From Clostridiales bacterium (GTDB lineage: Bacteria > Bacillota > Clostridia > Christensenellales > Borkfalkiaceae), in assembly GCA_022508285.1 (NCBI GenBank), contig JAFLVN010000001.1, positions 1-64,000 of the forward strand: 64,000 bases of DNA, given 5' to 3'. Each line of letters begins with the position of its first letter. Position 1 is the first letter of the stretch. The position numbers were made by a program, and so were the translations under genes. Under the pieces are notes generated by a model that made no database searches, had not been told where the DNA came from, and saw only the letters and a program-made list of their open reading frames with translations. Below, piece after piece: positions 26,258-35,924 of the stretch.

Positions 26258-26707
26258 ATGAGAATAGATACATTACAGCCCGCAGAGGGCTCAAGAGTCC
26301 CCGCAAAAAGACTTGGCAGAGGTATCGGTTCGGGCCTCGGCAAGACCTCCGGTAAAGGTCACAAGGGTCAATGGGCACGTTCGGGCGGCGGCGTTCGTCC
26401 CGGCTTCGAGGGCGGTCAGATGCCCATGCACAGGCGTGTTCCCAAGCGCGGATTCCACAATAAGTGGGCTACCCACTACACGGTTATCAATTTAAGCCAG
26501 CTTGCGGAAGTTCCCGCAGGCACGGTTGTAGACTTTGAATACGTTGCAGAAAACGGACTTGCAAAGCAGGTTAAGGGCAGCGCAGGTCTCAAAGTTCTCG
26601 GCACGGGCGACGTAAAGGTTGCCCTCACCGTAAAGGCGGCTAAGTTCTCCGAAACAGCTAAATCGGCAATCGAAAAAGCCGGCGGCACATGTGAGATAAT
26701 CGGATAA
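26258..26707 (+). CDS. rplO: 50S ribosomal protein L15
   Basis: A 149-aa L15, a late-assembly protein. The Gly-rich N-terminal segment (GRGIGSGLGKTSGKGHKGQ) and the PKRGFHNK motif are intact. GGAGGAG precedes the ATG. Confidence 0.98.
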   Translation: MRIDTLQPAEGSRVPAKRLGRGIGSGLGKTSGKGHKGQWARSGGGVRPGFEGGQMPMHRRVPKRGFHNKWATHYTVINLSQLAEVPAGTVVDFEYVAENGLAKQVKGSAGLKVLGTGDVKVALTVKAAKFSETAKSAIEKAGGTCEIIG

Positions 26708-26758
26708 AATACTTTGTATCTTAACTGATTACGGCTAATCCCTTTAAAGAGGTTTATC

Positions 26759-28108
26759 ATGTTTGAAACAATAAAAAATTGTTTTAAGGTCAAAGAGATA
26801 AGAAGAAAAATATGGATAACTCTGTTGCTTCTTATCATCTTCCGTTTGGGTTGCTATATCCCCGTGCCGGGAATCGACCCGGAACAATTCAGCAGCGTAA
26901 TAGGTAAAAACGACTTTCTGGAAGTGCTTTCGGGAATCACCGGTGGCTCACTTTCAAACGCCACGCTGTTTGCGCTCGGTATAAGCCCCTACATCAACGC
27001 TTCGATTATTATCCAGCTTCTCACCGTAGGCATACCTGCATTGGAGAGGCTCTCAAAACAGGGCGAGGAAGGCAGAAAGAAGATTGCCCAGATAACCCGC
27101 TATCTCACCATAGTTCTCGCAATCGCTCAGGCTATCGGTATTATCGTAAGTTTCGCTATAAACGGCGGAGCTCTGCGCTATGAAATTTTCGGCGTTGTCC
27201 CCGGTAGTGCGATGACTCAAAAGGCTGCCAACTGGATTGCCGGTATATTCCTGACCGTCGTATACACCGCGGGCGCAATGCTCGTTATGTGGATAGGCGA
27301 AAGAATTACCGAGTACGGCATTTCCAACGGTATTTCGATGATAATCTTCGTCGGTATCATTTCAACGGCAGGTCTTACCATTGTTGATAACCTGATAAAA
27401 GGCTTCAATGGCGAAACGGTAAGATTCTGGGAGCTTTTGGGCTTCGTAATCCTTACGGTTATAGAGTTCGTGGCAATCGTCACGGTTGACCTGTCCGAGC
27501 GCAGAATACCCGTTCAGTACGCAAAGCAGGTCAAGGGAAGAAAGATGTACGGCGGTCAGTCGTCCGTAATCCCCATCAAAATTTCGGGTTCGGGCGTTAT
27601 GCCTCTCATCTTTGCGTTTGCAATTATAACCTTCCCTCAGATGATAGCAAGTATGGCTGCCCCCAACTTCACGGGCATAGCCGAGTGGTTCTCGGGTTCA
27701 TCGCCCTATTGGTACGGTCAGCTCATCTATATGGTTGCGCTCTGTTTGCTGATATTTGCGTTCTCGTTCTTCTATGCTTCAATGCAGTTCAATCCCGAGG
27801 ACGTCTCCAAAACAATCCAGCAGAACGGCGGCTTTATCCAGGGTATCCGCCCCGGCAAGCCCACCGCAATGTACTTAAAGAGGATAAACAACCGCATCAC
27901 GCTGTTCGGTGCAATCTACCTTTCGCTTGTTGCGTTCATACCTTCAATTCTGGGTATGGTGCTCGCAAGCCTCGGTCAGACAAACCTCTCCCTTCTGTCG
28001 GTGTTCTCGACTACGGGTATTCTGATTGTCGTTTCTGTTTCGCTGGAACTTGACAAACAGCTTGAATCTCAATTAATGATGAAGAATTATAAGGGATTCT
28101 TGAAATAA
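26759..28108 (+). CDS. secY: Preprotein translocase subunit SecY
   Basis: A 449-aa integral membrane protein, the channel subunit of SecYEG, with ten predicted spans. Seen: FRLGCYIPVPGI at the first span, GISPYINASIIIQLL at the second, and the basic cytoplasmic loop before IPIKISGSGVMPLIF. AGAGG precedes the start. The stop overlaps the adk start by one base. Confidence 0.98.
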   Translation: MFETIKNCFKVKEIRRKIWITLLLLIIFRLGCYIPVPGIDPEQFSSVIGKNDFLEVLSGITGGSLSNATLFALGISPYINASIIIQLLTVGIPALERLSKQGEEGRKKIAQITRYLTIVLAIAQAIGIIVSFAINGGALRYEIFGVVPGSAMTQKAANWIAGIFLTVVYTAGAMLVMWIGERITEYGISNGISMIIFVGIISTAGLTIVDNLIKGFNGETVRFWELLGFVILTVIEFVAIVTVDLSERRIPVQYAKQVKGRKMYGGQSSVIPIKISGSGVMPLIFAFAIITFPQMIASMAAPNFTGIAEWFSGSSPYWYGQLIYMVALCLLIFAFSFFYASMQFNPEDVSKTIQQNGGFIQGIRPGKPTAMYLKRINNRITLFGAIYLSLVAFIPSILGMVLASLGQTNLSLLSVFSTTGILIVVSVSLELDKQLESQLMMKNYKGFLK

Positions 28109-28743
28109 TGAACGTTGTCCTACTCGGGGCTCCGGGAGCGGGCAAGGGTACGCAGGCGAGCATGCTTGCAGATAAGTACAACCTGTTGCATATCTCCACC
28201 GGCGATATATTCCGTGCCAACATAAAGGGCGGCACAAAAATCGGCAAGCTCGCCAAGTCTTATATAGACAAGGGTCAGCTTGTTCCCGACGAAGTCACGT
28301 GCGATATCGTAAAGGATAGGCTTGCCCAAAAGGATACAAGTTGCGGCTACATGCTCGACGGCTTCCCCCGCAACCTCTTCCAAGCAAAAGAGCTGGATAA
28401 GTTTGCAAGTATTGATTACTGCCTGAATATAGACGTTCCTTTGGGGCTTCTCATGGACAGGATATGCGGCAGAAGAGTTTGCACCTGCGGCGAAAGCTAT
28501 CACGTATCAACGCTTGGCGGCGCAACAACCTGTTTAAAGTGCGGGAAGGAGCTTTATCAACGAGCAGACGATAACCCCGAAACGGTGGGAGCAAGGCTGA
28601 AAACATATACACAGCAGACCGCACCACTTATAGATTACTATAAGGCGCAGGGCAAGCTGATAAGTGTTGACGGCAACGGCTCTCCCAAGGAGGTCTTCGC
28701 AAGAATCTGCGAAGCCCTCAAAGCTCCCGCCAACCGCATATAA
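28108..28743 (+). CDS. adk: Adenylate kinase
   Basis: A 211-aa enzyme converting AMP and ATP to two ADP. The P-loop GAPGAGKGT is at residues 7-15. The lid carries C125, C127, C142 and C145, a zinc-binding lid as in many Gram-positive enzymes. It starts in TAATG shared with secY. Its last codons (Asn-Arg-Ile-stop) are the left end of family A copy 6, so the element helped define the C terminus. Confidence 0.97.
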   Translation: MNVVLLGAPGAGKGTQASMLADKYNLLHISTGDIFRANIKGGTKIGKLAKSYIDKGQLVPDEVTCDIVKDRLAQKDTSCGYMLDGFPRNLFQAKELDKFASIDYCLNIDVPLGLLMDRICGRRVCTCGESYHVSTLGGATTCLKCGKELYQRADDNPETVGARLKTYTQQTAPLIDYYKAQGKLISVDGNGSPKEVFARICEALKAPANRI

Positions 28744-28852
28744 GCATCATTCTGCTGTGTTGCCTTTACGTTTTTCTTCGGGTTATTTACGATTTAGTAA
28801 ACTCCCCTCGAAAATCCGCAGGCGCCTTGCATAACTCGCTTCTCTGCGGTTG
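28731..28852 (+). repeat. Family A element, copy 6 (overlaps adk 3' end)
   Basis: End stem CAACCGCA/TGCGGTTG, the left arm being coding sequence of adk. Middle stem TTTTTC/GAAAA; apical stem TTTAC/GTAAA with loop GATTTA. Confidence 0.9.
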
Positions 28853-28876
28853 CATAAAAATCAGCAATATAAAATA

Positions 28877-29623
28877 ATGATATACATTAAATCACAAGCC
28901 GAAATCGAACTCATGCGAGAGAGTTGCAGAATTGTAAAAGAAACGCTTGAATTCGTAGGCAGAAATATCCGTGCGGGTATGACCACCAAACAGGTGGACG
29001 AACTCGTATACAGGTATATAACCTCGTGCGGCGCAACGCCGTCAAGCCTCGGCTACGGCGGCTTCCCCGCAAGCGCATGCGTATCGGTCAACGAGGTTGT
29101 CGTTCACGGAATACCCTCCGACAGGGTGCTTTTGGACGGCGACATAGTTTCGGTAGATATAACCGCTGAAAAGAACGGCTACAACGGCGACGCGGCAAGA
29201 ACATTTTTAATCGGCAACGTTTCCGAGGAAAAGAAAAAGCTTGTCAAAGTCACCGAGGAGTGCTTCTTTAAAGCCATCGAGGGCTTGCAGGCGGGCGTGC
29301 CGCTGTACGACATAGGCTATGCGGTACAGACCCACGCCGAGAGCCACGGCTACGGAGTGGTTCGTGCCCTTGTCGGACACGGCATCGGCAGAGACATGCA
29401 CGAGGATCCGTCCGTACCCAACTACGGCAAAAAGGGCACTGGCATGCGGCTTAAAGCGGGTATGACTATCTGCATAGAGCCGATGATAAGCATGGGCACG
29501 TACAAAGTCGACTTTGACAGAGCGGACGGTTGGACGGTGAGAACGGCAGACGGATTGCCAGCCGCCCACTACGAAAACACCGTACTTATCAAAGATGACG
29601 GCGTGGAGATATTAACTCTTTAA
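28877..29623 (+). CDS. map: Methionine aminopeptidase, type I
   Basis: A 248-aa dinuclear-metal peptidase that removes the initiator Met. Metal ligands are seen in VSVDITAEKNGYNGDAA (two Asp), GHGIGRDMHE (His), CIEPM (Glu) and HYENTV (Glu). The ATG at 28877 gives the family start MIYIKS; no Shine-Dalgarno is visible, and an earlier TTG at 28850 lies in the family A end stem. Confidence 0.95.
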   Translation: MIYIKSQAEIELMRESCRIVKETLEFVGRNIRAGMTTKQVDELVYRYITSCGATPSSLGYGGFPASACVSVNEVVVHGIPSDRVLLDGDIVSVDITAEKNGYNGDAARTFLIGNVSEEKKKLVKVTEECFFKAIEGLQAGVPLYDIGYAVQTHAESHGYGVVRALVGHGIGRDMHEDPSVPNYGKKGTGMRLKAGMTICIEPMISMGTYKVDFDRADGWTVRTADGLPAAHYENTVLIKDDGVEILTL

Positions 29624-29631
29624 GGAGCGGT

Positions 29632-29937
29632 ATGAAGGTAAAAGAGCCCAAAACGGGCGGCATATGTCAAAGCCGGCAGGGCAGAGATTTAGGCAGGTAT
29701 TATCTTATAAAATCCGTAAATGCGGACGGCACGGTAATGCTTGTGGACGGTAACTTCAAAAAGCTCGCCGCACCCAAAAAGAAAAATATAAAGCACCTTA
29801 AGCTTTTGCCCGACAGGGCGGAGTCGATAGCCGAAAAGCTTGCTGACGGCAGACAGGTTTTCGATACGGAAGTGTATTCCGCACTCAAAACCTACAACAA
29901 CCCCCAAAAAGACTGTGAGGAGACCGAGAATGTCTAA
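29632..29937 (+). CDS. KOW-domain RNA-binding protein
   Basis: A 101-aa protein of the small KOW/L14e-like group that lies between map and infA in many Clostridia. Seen: [20 protein letters not shown] (KOW-like turn) and a basic [11 protein letters not shown] segment. The family is thought to bind ribosomal RNA; its exact role is not established. AAGGAG precedes the start. Its stop lies inside infA (8-nt overlap). Confidence 0.85.
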   Translation: MKVKEPKTGGICQSRQGRDLGRYYLIKSVNADGTVMLVDGNFKKLAAPKKKNIKHLKLLPDRAESIAEKLADGRQVFDTEVYSALKTYNNPQKDCEETENV

Positions 29938-30151
29938 GGACGACGTAATCGAAACAGAGGGCAAAGTTATAGAGTGCCTGCCCAATGCAAACTTCAAAGT
30001 AAAGCTTTCCAACGGGCACGTGATAACAGCGTATATCTCCGGAAAACTGAGATTGAACTATATAAGGATAATCGAAGGCGACAACGTAAAATTAGAGATG
30101 AGTCCCTACGATTTAACCAAAGGCAGAATAACCTGGCGCAGCAAGAACTGA
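29930..30151 (+). CDS. infA: Translation initiation factor IF-1
   Basis: A 73-aa OB-fold factor that occupies the A site during initiation. The start at 29930 follows GTGAGGAG and gives the conserved [13 protein letters not shown] beginning. Overlaps the KOW gene, so translation is probably coupled. Confidence 0.97.
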   Translation: MSKDDVIETEGKVIECLPNANFKVKLSNGHVITAYISGKLRLNYIRIIEGDNVKLEMSPYDLTKGRITWRSKN

Positions 30152-30173
30152 GCCGAATAAAAGGAGAAAAATC

Positions 30174-30290
30174 ATGAAAGTAAGACCTTCCGTAAAACCC
30201 ATGTGCGACAAGTGCAAAGTTATCAAGCGTAACGGCAAAGTTATGGTAATTTGTAGCAAGAATAAATCCCACAAGCAACGCCAAGGTTAA
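30174..30290 (+). CDS. rpmJ: 50S ribosomal protein L36
   Basis: A 38-aa L36, zinc form, with C11, C14, C27 and H33. AAGGAG precedes the ATG. Family A copy 7 begins 2 nt after the stop. Confidence 0.97.
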   Translation: MKVRPSVKPMCDKCKVIKRNGKVMVICSKNKSHKQRQG

Positions 30291-30292
30291 TT

Positions 30293-30414
30293 CAAAACGC
30301 ATATATACGTCGTAATACTTCGTCAAGCTACGTTTTCTTGGGTCGTGTACGCAAAAGTACACTCCCCTGCGTAAAGCCTCGCTTTCCTTGTCTTACTCGT
30401 ATCTCTGCGTTTTG
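30293..30414 (+). repeat. Family A element, copy 7
   Basis: End stem CAAAACGCA/TGCGTTTTG, 9 bp perfect. Apical stem GTGTAC/GTACAC with loop GCAAAA. Between rpmJ and rpsM; the remaining 30415-30583 has small hairpins (GTGAG/CTCAT, GCAACT/AGTTGC) and a TTGACA at 30538 without a good -10. Confidence 0.88.
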
Positions 30415-30583
30415 GCAGGTGTGAGTTTTAGCTCATATCCGCAACTTATAGTTGCGAAATGCTTTGGTATAAAGCAAAAAATAATTTCGCTTATTGCTCC
30501 GCTTACCATTCCAAATTACAAGCGGCGCAGTTTGCGGTTGACATACACCACATTTAAAAATTTTTAAGGAGAAAGTAATTACT

Positions 30584-30958
30584 ATGGCACGTATTGCCGG
30601 TGTAGATTTACCCAGAGAAAAGAGAGTCGAAATAGGACTTACCTACATCTACGGTATCGGTCTTAAAACCAGCCAGAAAATTCTTGCCGCAACGGGCGTT
30701 GACCCCGACACAAGAGTTAAGGATTTAGACGAGAACACCGTATCTAAATTGAGAGAGTATATCGACCACAATATAAGGGTCGAGGGCGAACTCCGCAGCG
30801 AAGTTTCGCTCAACATCAAAAGACTTATGGAAATCGGTAGCTACCGCGGAATCAGACACAGAAAGGGTCTGCCCGTTCGCGGTCAGTCTACCAAGACCAA
30901 CGCAAGAACCCGCAAGGGTCCCCGTCGTACGGTTGCAAAGAAGAAGGGCGCTAAGTAA
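30584..30958 (+). CDS. rpsM: 30S ribosomal protein S13
   Basis: A 124-aa S13 of the 30S head, contacting the large subunit. Start [19 protein letters not shown] and the basic [17 protein letters not shown] tail are present. AAGGAG precedes the ATG. Confidence 0.98.
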   Translation: MARIAGVDLPREKRVEIGLTYIYGIGLKTSQKILAATGVDPDTRVKDLDENTVSKLREYIDHNIRVEGELRSEVSLNIKRLMEIGSYRGIRHRKGLPVRGQSTKTNARTRKGPRRTVAKKKGAK

Positions 30959-30972
30959 GGAGGTAACAGGTA

Positions 30973-31371
30973 ATGGCACAGCAAAAAAAGCAGACAACAA
31001 CCAGAAAGCGCAGAGAGCTTAAAAAGGTTGACAGAGGTCAGGTACACATTCAGTCCACCTTCAACAACACTTTAGTTACGGTTACCGACCTTCAGGGCAA
31101 CGTAATATCCTGGTCGAGCGCAGGTGCGCTCAACTTCAAGGGCTCGCGTAAGGGCACACCCTTCGCAGCTCAGATGGCTTGCGAGACGGCGGTTAAAGCG
31201 GCAAAAGACCACGGTCTCCGCTCGGTAGAGGTCTACGTAAAGGGCCCCGGCGCAGGCAGAGAATCGGCTATCCGCGCAATCGGCGCTTGCGACGTTGAAA
31301 TCACCCTGATTTCCGACGTATCCCCCATAGCACATAACGGCTGCAGACCGCCTAAGCGTCGCAGAGTATAA
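30973..31371 (+). CDS. rpsK: 30S ribosomal protein S11
   Basis: A 132-aa S11 of the 30S platform. Core [20 protein letters not shown] and the C-terminal [12 protein letters not shown] are intact. AAGGAGG precedes the start. Confidence 0.98.
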   Translation: MAQQKKQTTTRKRRELKKVDRGQVHIQSTFNNTLVTVTDLQGNVISWSSAGALNFKGSRKGTPFAAQMACETAVKAAKDHGLRSVEVYVKGPGAGRESAIRAIGACDVEITLISDVSPIAHNGCRPPKRRRV

Positions 31372-31384
31372 GGAGGTAAATTAA

Positions 31385-32008
31385 ATGGCAACTTACAGAG
31401 AGGCTAAATGCCGCCTTTGCAGAAGAGAGGGCGGAAAGCTCTTTTTAAAGGGCGATAAGTGCTACACGGGCAAATGCCCGTTCGAAAAGAGACCTATGGC
31501 ACCCGGTCAGCACGGCGCAGCCAGAAAGAAGGTCTCCGAATACGGTCAGCAGCTCCGTGAAAAACAGAAGGTTAAGAGAATTTACGGCGTGCAGGAAGGT
31601 CAGTTCCATTCCTACTACATGCAGGCAGACCGCATGAAGGGCATCACCGGTGAAAACATGCTCTCCCTTTTAGAGCGCAGACTGGACAACGTAATTTTCC
31701 GTATGGGCATCGGCGCAAGCCGCGCTCAGTCCCGTCAGCTCGTAAATCACGGTCATTTCCTTGTAAACGGCAGAAAGGTAAACATTCCTTCTTTTATCGT
31801 TAAGGTAGGCGATGTAATCACCGTTAAGGAAAGCAAGACGGGCAATAAATTCTTTGAAGTAATCAAATCGATGAAGGCGGCGAACATGCCTAAATGGGTT
31901 GAGTTCGATCCCGCAAAGTTAGAGGGTAAAATTTTATCGCTGCCCGCAAGGGACGATATTGACAGTCAGATTGCAGAGCATAAGATTGTCGAGCTGTACT
32001 CCAAGTAA
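31385..32008 (+). CDS. rpsD: 30S ribosomal protein S4
   Basis: A 207-aa S4, a primary 16S binder. The N terminus has C9, C12, C26 and C31, the zinc-binding form. The S4 RNA-binding domain covers about residues 97-160. AAGGAGG precedes the ATG. Confidence 0.98.
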   Translation: MATYREAKCRLCRREGGKLFLKGDKCYTGKCPFEKRPMAPGQHGAARKKVSEYGQQLREKQKVKRIYGVQEGQFHSYYMQADRMKGITGENMLSLLERRLDNVIFRMGIGASRAQSRQLVNHGHFLVNGRKVNIPSFIVKVGDVITVKESKTGNKFFEVIKSMKAANMPKWVEFDPAKLEGKILSLPARDDIDSQIAEHKIVELYSK

Positions 32009-32034
32009 AAATATAAAATTAAGGAGGAAGTTTT

Positions 32035-32988
32035 ATGATCGAAATGGATATGCCCAAAATCGAAGTGGAGGAAAGCGAAGACCAAGCGTACGCAAAGGTC
32101 GTCGTAGAACCCCTTGAAAAGGGCTTCGGTCTCACAATAGGTAACTGCTTAAGGCGTATTCTTCTTTCCGCACTCCCCGGAGCGGCGGCGCAGGGTATAC
32201 GCTTTATGGACGGTAGCGTAAAACACGAATTTTCGGCGGTTGCAGGCGTAAAAGAGGACGTAACCGAAATAATCCTCAACTTAAAGACGCTTGCCATAAA
32301 AACGTCGGTAACCGATAAAGACTACGTAAAAATAGTGCACCTCTACAAAGAGGGTCCCTGCGAGGTTAAGGCAAGTGATATTGCCGAGGATGCGGAGATT
32401 GAGATAATAAACGGAGATCAGCATATCTGCACCATAGACGCCGGCGGCAAGATTGACATGGAAATAACAATCGGCAGAGGCCGTGGCTACAAGGGCGCAG
32501 ACCACACCCGTACGGAGCTACTTGACTACATTCCCATCGACTCTATCTATACGCCCGTAAAAAAGGTGAACTACTCGGTTGAAAACACCCGCGTAGGTCA
32601 GAATACCGACTACGACAAACTCACTTTAGAGGTTTGGACGAACGGTGCGTTCAGCGCAAAGGAAATCGTATCGCTTGCGGCAAAAATCATGCAGGACCAT
32701 ATTTCCATCTTCGTTGACCTTTCGGAGTCGATAAAGAACATGGATATTCTCGTTAAAAACGAGGACGACAAGCAGGCAAAGATACTTGCAATGGCAATAG
32801 AGGACATGGACTTATCCGTCCGCTCCTACAACTGCTTAAAGCGTGCAAACATACACACGGTGGAAGATTTAACAAAGAAAACCGAAGACGAAATGCTGAA
32901 AGTGAGAAACCTCGGCAGAAAGTCTTTGGACGAGGTAATAAACAAACTCGCATCTTACGGACTTTCACTTTCAAACAAGGAGGACTAA
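32035..32988 (+). CDS. rpoA: DNA-directed RNA polymerase subunit alpha
   Basis: A 317-aa alpha subunit. The N-terminal assembly domain covers about 1-230 ([20 protein letters not shown]), and the C-terminal DNA-binding domain covers about 250-310 ([20 protein letters not shown]). TAAGGAGG precedes the ATG. rpoB and rpoC are not in the window. Confidence 0.98.
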   Translation: MIEMDMPKIEVEESEDQAYAKVVVEPLEKGFGLTIGNCLRRILLSALPGAAAQGIRFMDGSVKHEFSAVAGVKEDVTEIILNLKTLAIKTSVTDKDYVKIVHLYKEGPCEVKASDIAEDAEIEIINGDQHICTIDAGGKIDMEITIGRGRGYKGADHTRTELLDYIPIDSIYTPVKKVNYSVENTRVGQNTDYDKLTLEVWTNGAFSAKEIVSLAAKIMQDHISIFVDLSESIKNMDILVKNEDDKQAKILAMAIEDMDLSVRSYNCLKRANIHTVEDLTKKTEDEMLKVRNLGRKSLDEVINKLASYGLSLSNKED

Positions 32989-32991
32989 ATT

Positions 32992-33498
32992 ATGCCCGGT
33001 AAATTAGGAAGAACGGCAAAAAGAAGGAAGGCGCTTTTAAGAGGTCAGGCGTCCGAACTTCTCTGGTACGGAAAGATAACCACTACGGAGGCAAAGGCTA
33101 AGGAGCTTCAGCCCTACGTTGAAAAGATTATAACCAAGGCAATCAAAGTTTACGACGACAATATTGAGTTCGACGTAAAAACTACCGACAAAAAGGGCAA
33201 GGAAGTTACCGTGAAGAACGTTAAGGACAGCCCCAAAAAGCTTGCTGTCCGCCGTGCGCTCATGGGTAAGCTCTACGATTTGCAGGAAGTTAAGCCTTTC
33301 AACGAAAAGAAAAAGGACTTCAAGGAGCGCACCGCCGACATTCAGCATCCGCTCATGGAAAAACTCTTCAACGAAATCGCACCCAAGTATGCGCAGAGAA
33401 AGGAAGAGCTCGGTCAGGGCGGCGGTTATACCCGTATTTATCTTCTCGGCAACCGCAGAGGCGATGCCGCCGAAGAGGCAATTATCGAATTAGTTTAA
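32992..33498 (+). CDS. rplQ: 50S ribosomal protein L17, with insertion
   Basis: A 168-aa L17, longer than the roughly 115-130 aa common form because of a charged insertion around residues 55-115. The start MPGKLGRTAKRRKALLRGQ and the end GGGYTRIYLLGNRRGDAAEEAIIEL are canonical. AAGGAGG lies within the end of rpoA. Last gene of the run. Confidence 0.97.
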   Translation: MPGKLGRTAKRRKALLRGQASELLWYGKITTTEAKAKELQPYVEKIITKAIKVYDDNIEFDVKTTDKKGKEVTVKNVKDSPKKLAVRRALMGKLYDLQEVKPFNEKKKDFKERTADIQHPLMEKLFNEIAPKYAQRKEELGQGGGYTRIYLLGNRRGDAAEEAIIELV

Positions 33499-33499
33499 T

Positions 33500-33531
33500 A
33501 AAAAAGCGACCGTAATGCGGTCGCTTTTTTT
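33500..33531 (+). terminator. Terminator after rplQ
   Basis: GCGACCG (33506-33512) with CGGTCGC (33518-33524), flanked by an A-run and T7. Confidence 0.95.
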
Positions 33532-33581
33532 ATGGGTAGAATTAACAGCAGTATTAAATTATTAATTTTTTTACATTTTTC

Positions 33582-33609
33582 TTGACATAATTTTTGGTAG
33601 TGATATAAT
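33582..33609 (+). promoter_or_regulatory. Promoter of the small membrane protein gene
   Basis: TTGACA, 16 nt, TATAAT, 33 nt before the start codon. Confidence 0.88.
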
Positions 33610-33642
33610 ATAATTAATATAACAGAAAGGAGAATTTGTAAA

Positions 33643-33867
33643 ATGGATAAGTGGTTCCACAAACAAAGCAAATTGATTCAGGTACTTCTGCTCATCATCC
33701 CCGTAGTCAACTGGTTCGTTGAGATTATCGTAAGATGGTCTGCAGTTTTAAGGAGAGCCAACATCCTCAACGTCGTTGTTGCGATTATCGTAACTTTCGG
33801 TGGTTTGCTTGTAGGCTGGCTCGATGCAATTTGGGTACTGTTGTTCAACAAACTTCTTTGCGAGTAA
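33643..33867 (+). CDS. Small two-span membrane protein of unknown function
   Basis: A 74-aa protein with two hydrophobic segments (about residues 10-30 and 42-68) joined by a basic RWSAVLRRAN turn. AAAGGAG precedes the ATG. It has its own strong promoter and a terminator, so it is expressed as a single gene. I do not recognise the family. Confidence 0.8.
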   Translation: MDKWFHKQSKLIQVLLLIIPVVNWFVEIIVRWSAVLRRANILNVVVAIIVTFGGLLVGWLDAIWVLLFNKLLCE

Positions 33868-33876
33868 AAACAAAAT

Positions 33877-33909
33877 TAAAACGCCGTTCGGATGCCCGAA
33901 CGGCGTTTT
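33877..33909 (+). terminator. Bidirectional terminator
   Basis: AAAACGCCGTTCGG and CCGAACGGCGTTTT arms with a 4-nt loop, between convergent genes. Confidence 0.93.
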
Positions 33910-33913
33910 AATT

Positions 33914-34441
33914 TTAAACTTTATCGTAAACTGTTCCGTCAAGCGTTTTAAAGTAAAACGTTCCGCTGTCGAAAAGTATATATCCACGTGTTTTGTTCCC
34001 GTCCTTAGGCAGCGATACCGAGCCGGGGTTCAGATGCAAAAAGCCTTCCTCTCGGGTGCTTTGCGGTACGTGGGTATGCCCTGTAACGTACACGTCAGAA
34101 GGTGTGAGTGGAGGCACGGCTCTGTGCCCGTGCGACAGATAAATATTCACGCCGTCGGCAAATATTGCGGCGTAATCCGAAAGCACGGGGAATGGCAGAA
34201 CCATCTGGTCAACCTCACTGTCGCAATTGCCCCGCACGCATATAATTTTTTCTTTCACACCGCCCAGAAGCTTTGCAACCTCGGCGGGCGCATATTCTTC
34301 CGGTAGTGGATTTCTCGGTCCGTGGTAGAGTATGTCTCCGAGCAGTACAAGCTTTTCCGCACGTTCACACTCAAAAGCGTTCAAAAGCTTTTTGCAGTAC
34401 TTTGCCGAACCGTGTATATCCGAAGCAATTAAAAGTTTCAT
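33914..34441 (-). CDS. YfcE/MJ0936-type metallophosphodiesterase
   Basis: A 175-aa calcineurin-fold phosphodiesterase. Metal-binding motifs in order: SDIHG (8-12), GDILYHG (about 35-41), GNCDSE (about 72-77), SHGH (about 103-106) and TGHTH (about 120-124). Family members hydrolyse bis-pNPP-like phosphodiesters; the natural substrate is unknown. AAGGAG lies before the ATG. It probably shares a transcript with the cls-like gene upstream. Confidence 0.92.
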   Translation of the reverse strand: MKLLIASDIHGSAKYCKKLLNAFECERAEKLVLLGDILYHGPRNPLPEEYAPAEVAKLLGGVKEKIICVRGNCDSEVDQMVLPFPVLSDYAAIFADGVNIYLSHGHRAVPPLTPSDVYVTGHTHVPQSTREEGFLHLNPGSVSLPKDGNKTRGYILFDSGTFYFKTLDGTVYDKV

Positions 34442-34495
34442 ATCAACTCCTTAAATTATAATAAATGATACTACTTTTATTGCATTTTGTCAATC

Positions 34496-35905
34496 TTATA
34501 TCAGCGGGGCGAACAGGCGTAAAATAAAGCGTGAAAAGCGCTTGGCGGGCGAAATTCTGCCCTCCGTCAGCGGCTGAGAAAGAGAGAGGCAGGCTTTAAA
34601 ATCGTGTTCGACCTCGTCGCATATGCTTCCGTCTAACATAACGCCGCACTCGTAGTTGAGCCGCATGGAGCGGAAGTCAAAGTTATAACTGCCCAAAAAA
34701 ACTTCGCTGTCGCACACAACTACCTTTGCGTGCATAAAACCCGGGGTAAATTCGTAAAATTCAACGCCGCTCGGTGCAAGGGTCTGCGCACACGCCTTGG
34801 ATAGCTCGAAGGCATACCGCTTGTCGGGTATATGCGGAATAATAACTTTTACGTCCACGCCCCGTTGCGCCGCAAATTGCAACGCTCCGGCAAGCTTTTC
34901 ACTCACGCAAAAATAGGGCGTCATTATGTGTATGCGACTCTTCGCCGCACTGATTTTCTGCACGTACAGCTCCTCGCAAAATCTTCTGTTCGGCGAGCTG
35001 TCGCAGTATGGCAGACAGACGTGCTCGCCGCCGCTCTCAAAATTCAGTTCCGCACTGCCGTTCCACATCGCCGAAAACATACCTTCAAAAATTTTTGCAA
35101 CGCTGCCGAATAGGGCAACCCCCGTGTCCTTCCACACGCCGTACGGACTGCCGATTCCTGCGTACTCGTCTGCAAGGTTGATCCCGCCCGTAAAGGCAAG
35201 CTTTCCGTCTACTGTTACAATCTTTCTGTGGTCTCTGAAACTTAAACGGGAGCGGGGGAAGGGGGTGATTCGGTGAAAAACCTTTACCTCTGCGCCCGCC
35301 TCTTTCAGCCTTTTTATATCCCTCCTGCGCAATTTAAAGCCCGACCCGACGCCGTCGACGAGTATCTTTATCTCTGCGCCGTTTTGCTTTGCCTCTCGGA
35401 TTGCCTCGACGAATAAATCGAATATATGCCCGTGGCATACGATAAAAAATTCAACGTATACACGCAGTTTAGCCCTCTTTATTTCCGAAAAGAGCCTCTC
35501 GAATAGTGTTGCGCCGTCTTTAAAATAAATTGCGCTGTCGTATCCCGCCGCACACGTTCCGCACATTGTATTTGCGCATGCGCTTAAGTTTGCCTGCGTT
35601 CCGGCGTTCACCTTTAAAATCCCGCAGCTTCTACCCCTTGCCGTCGCCAACAGGTAGATGACCGACCCCGCCACGGGAAGTGTGGCAATCAGCACGAACC
35701 AGGCGCACTTAGCTTCCGAGCCGCCGCCACGGGCAAGCAGAACCGCCGCAGTGATTGCCGACAGTAGAAAAGTGCCGGCATATGCAGCAGCGAGCGGTAT
35801 TACGGCGGGCACGTACAGGCATAAAAAAATAATTGCGGCAACCTGCGCCGCAATTAAAAGGATATACAGAAAATTAAGTGAAAATATATTTTTTAAAATG
35901 CGCAT
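34496..35905 (-). CDS. cls: Cardiolipin synthase-like phospholipase D family protein
   Basis: A 469-aa membrane enzyme that would join two phosphatidylglycerols to cardiolipin. Two N-terminal spans (about 10-55) precede two HKD motifs, HRKIVTVDGKLAFTGG (first) and HAKVVVCDSEVFLGS (second), each with the catalytic His, Lys and Asp. The length fits bacterial Cls. The MDR gene lies 19 nt upstream and yfcE follows, suggesting a three-gene minus-strand unit. Confidence 0.92.
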   Translation of the reverse strand: MRILKNIFSLNFLYILLIAAQVAAIIFLCLYVPAVIPLAAAYAGTFLLSAITAAVLLARGGGSEAKCAWFVLIATLPVAGSVIYLLATARGRSCGILKVNAGTQANLSACANTMCGTCAAGYDSAIYFKDGATLFERLFSEIKRAKLRVYVEFFIVCHGHIFDLFVEAIREAKQNGAEIKILVDGVGSGFKLRRRDIKRLKEAGAEVKVFHRITPFPRSRLSFRDHRKIVTVDGKLAFTGGINLADEYAGIGSPYGVWKDTGVALFGSVAKIFEGMFSAMWNGSAELNFESGGEHVCLPYCDSSPNRRFCEELYVQKISAAKSRIHIMTPYFCVSEKLAGALQFAAQRGVDVKVIIPHIPDKRYAFELSKACAQTLAPSGVEFYEFTPGFMHAKVVVCDSEVFLGSYNFDFRSMRLNYECGVMLDGSICDEVEHDFKACLSLSQPLTEGRISPAKRFSRFILRLFAPLI

Positions 35906-35924
35906 TTTGATATTTAGCGCAGAA

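Noticed and set aside
28850-28876. TTG start of map at 28850
   Set aside because: It lies in the end stem of family A copy 6, has no ribosome-binding site and adds residues not typical of the family.
30538-30566. Separate promoter for rpsM
   Set aside because: TTGACA is present at 30538-30543, but the -10 at proper spacing reads TTTTTA.
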